64,000 nucleotides of DNA, from positions 8,293,313-8,357,312 of the forward strand of contig JALMQS010000075.1 in the NCBI GenBank assembly GCA_024734495.1, given 5' to 3'. Source of the DNA: Forficula auricularia. Lineage: Eukaryota; Arthropoda; Insecta; Dermaptera; Forficulidae. Below, one piece after another: positions 63,766 through 64,000 of this stretch. Under the pieces are notes generated by a model, which searched no databases, was not told the origin of the DNA, and worked only from the letters and a program-made list of their open reading frames with translations. Position numbers and translations under genes: made by a program. Numbering within the stretch: the first letter of the stretch is position 1; every line of letters starts with the position of its first letter.

Positions 63766-64000
63766 AAGTAATAAAATGGATTTTATGCACCAAGATTTTC
63801 ACTTTCCATATACGTACCTACGATTTTAAACAAAATAGTCGTACGTACTGTGCCTTGAACGTTTTTGGAAAACTGTACTTTTTTGATAGAGTGAATTATT
63901 TTAGTTCTTTTCTTCCATAAACTCACTCTTAAAGTTCCCCTTTCTTTTTTAATCCTACTGATAACTTCTTCATTTGTAATTGTATCTACTCGGGTCGATT

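Larger units (their letters stand above)
61619..64000. other. Probably the next upstream cadherin intron
   Basis: No further cadherin exon is seen up to the right edge. The stretch holds the MITE at 61943, an arm fragment of the 42395 foldback family at 62935-63045 (GGAGATTTTTTATTTATCTC), a family A copy and a SINE. Confidence 0.6.

Noticed and set aside
1..64000. CRISPR arrays, operons, rRNA or functional tRNA genes
   Set aside because: None seen. The tRNA-like boxes belong to SINEs, and the genome organisation is eukaryotic.

Overview
The window is AT-rich nuclear DNA of an animal, most likely an insect. It has long introns with GT..AG boundaries, no bacterial operons, a cadherin that looks like insect Cad87A, and many non-autonomous transposons of types common in arthropods (hAT, mariner, tRNA-derived SINEs, MITEs). 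I cannot name the order or species.

Two protein-coding genes are supported, and they converge tail to tail. Gene 1 (+ strand, 8694..30192, seven coding exons, 657 aa) encodes an unrecognised membrane protein. It has a 58-residue basic N-terminus, one membrane span split across the first intron, and a large low-complexity (Ala-, Pro-, Asp-rich) C-terminal part. All splice phases agree from ATG to stop. Gene 2 (- strand, 33561..61618 and continuing beyond the right edge) is the 3' part of a large cadherin: 21 exons, 1519 aa, about ten complete cadherin repeats, a CDH23/PCDH15-like membrane-proximal region, one transmembrane helix and a tail of about 85 residues. The exon lengths sum to 1520 codons including the stop, with no phase break. 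The short tail favours the Cad87A group over Cad99C.

Layout: 1-8.7 kb is intergenic, with a small hAT MITE, a copy of a dispersed element called family A here, an array of TATA-like 30-36 bp repeats followed by diverged exon-like tandem units (3.77-6.4 kb), and a tRNA-derived SINE composite. 8.7-30.2 kb is gene 1, whose introns hold hAT elements, LINE and mariner remnants, MITEs and foldbacks. 30.2-33.5 kb is the convergent intergenic spacer, with one hAT element and one TIR element split by a family A copy. 33.5-61.6 kb is the cadherin, whose introns are packed with inverted-repeat elements. 61.6-64 kb is probably an upstream cadherin intron with more repeats.

The most unusual signal is a set of inverted-repeat (foldback) elements. 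Several carry short hammerhead-ribozyme-like cores (CTGANGA, stem II, GAAA) resembling the minimal hammerheads known from Penelope-like retroelements. Three inverted-repeat structures also enclose copies of the same LINE 3' fragment. No intact transposase or reverse transcriptase is present.
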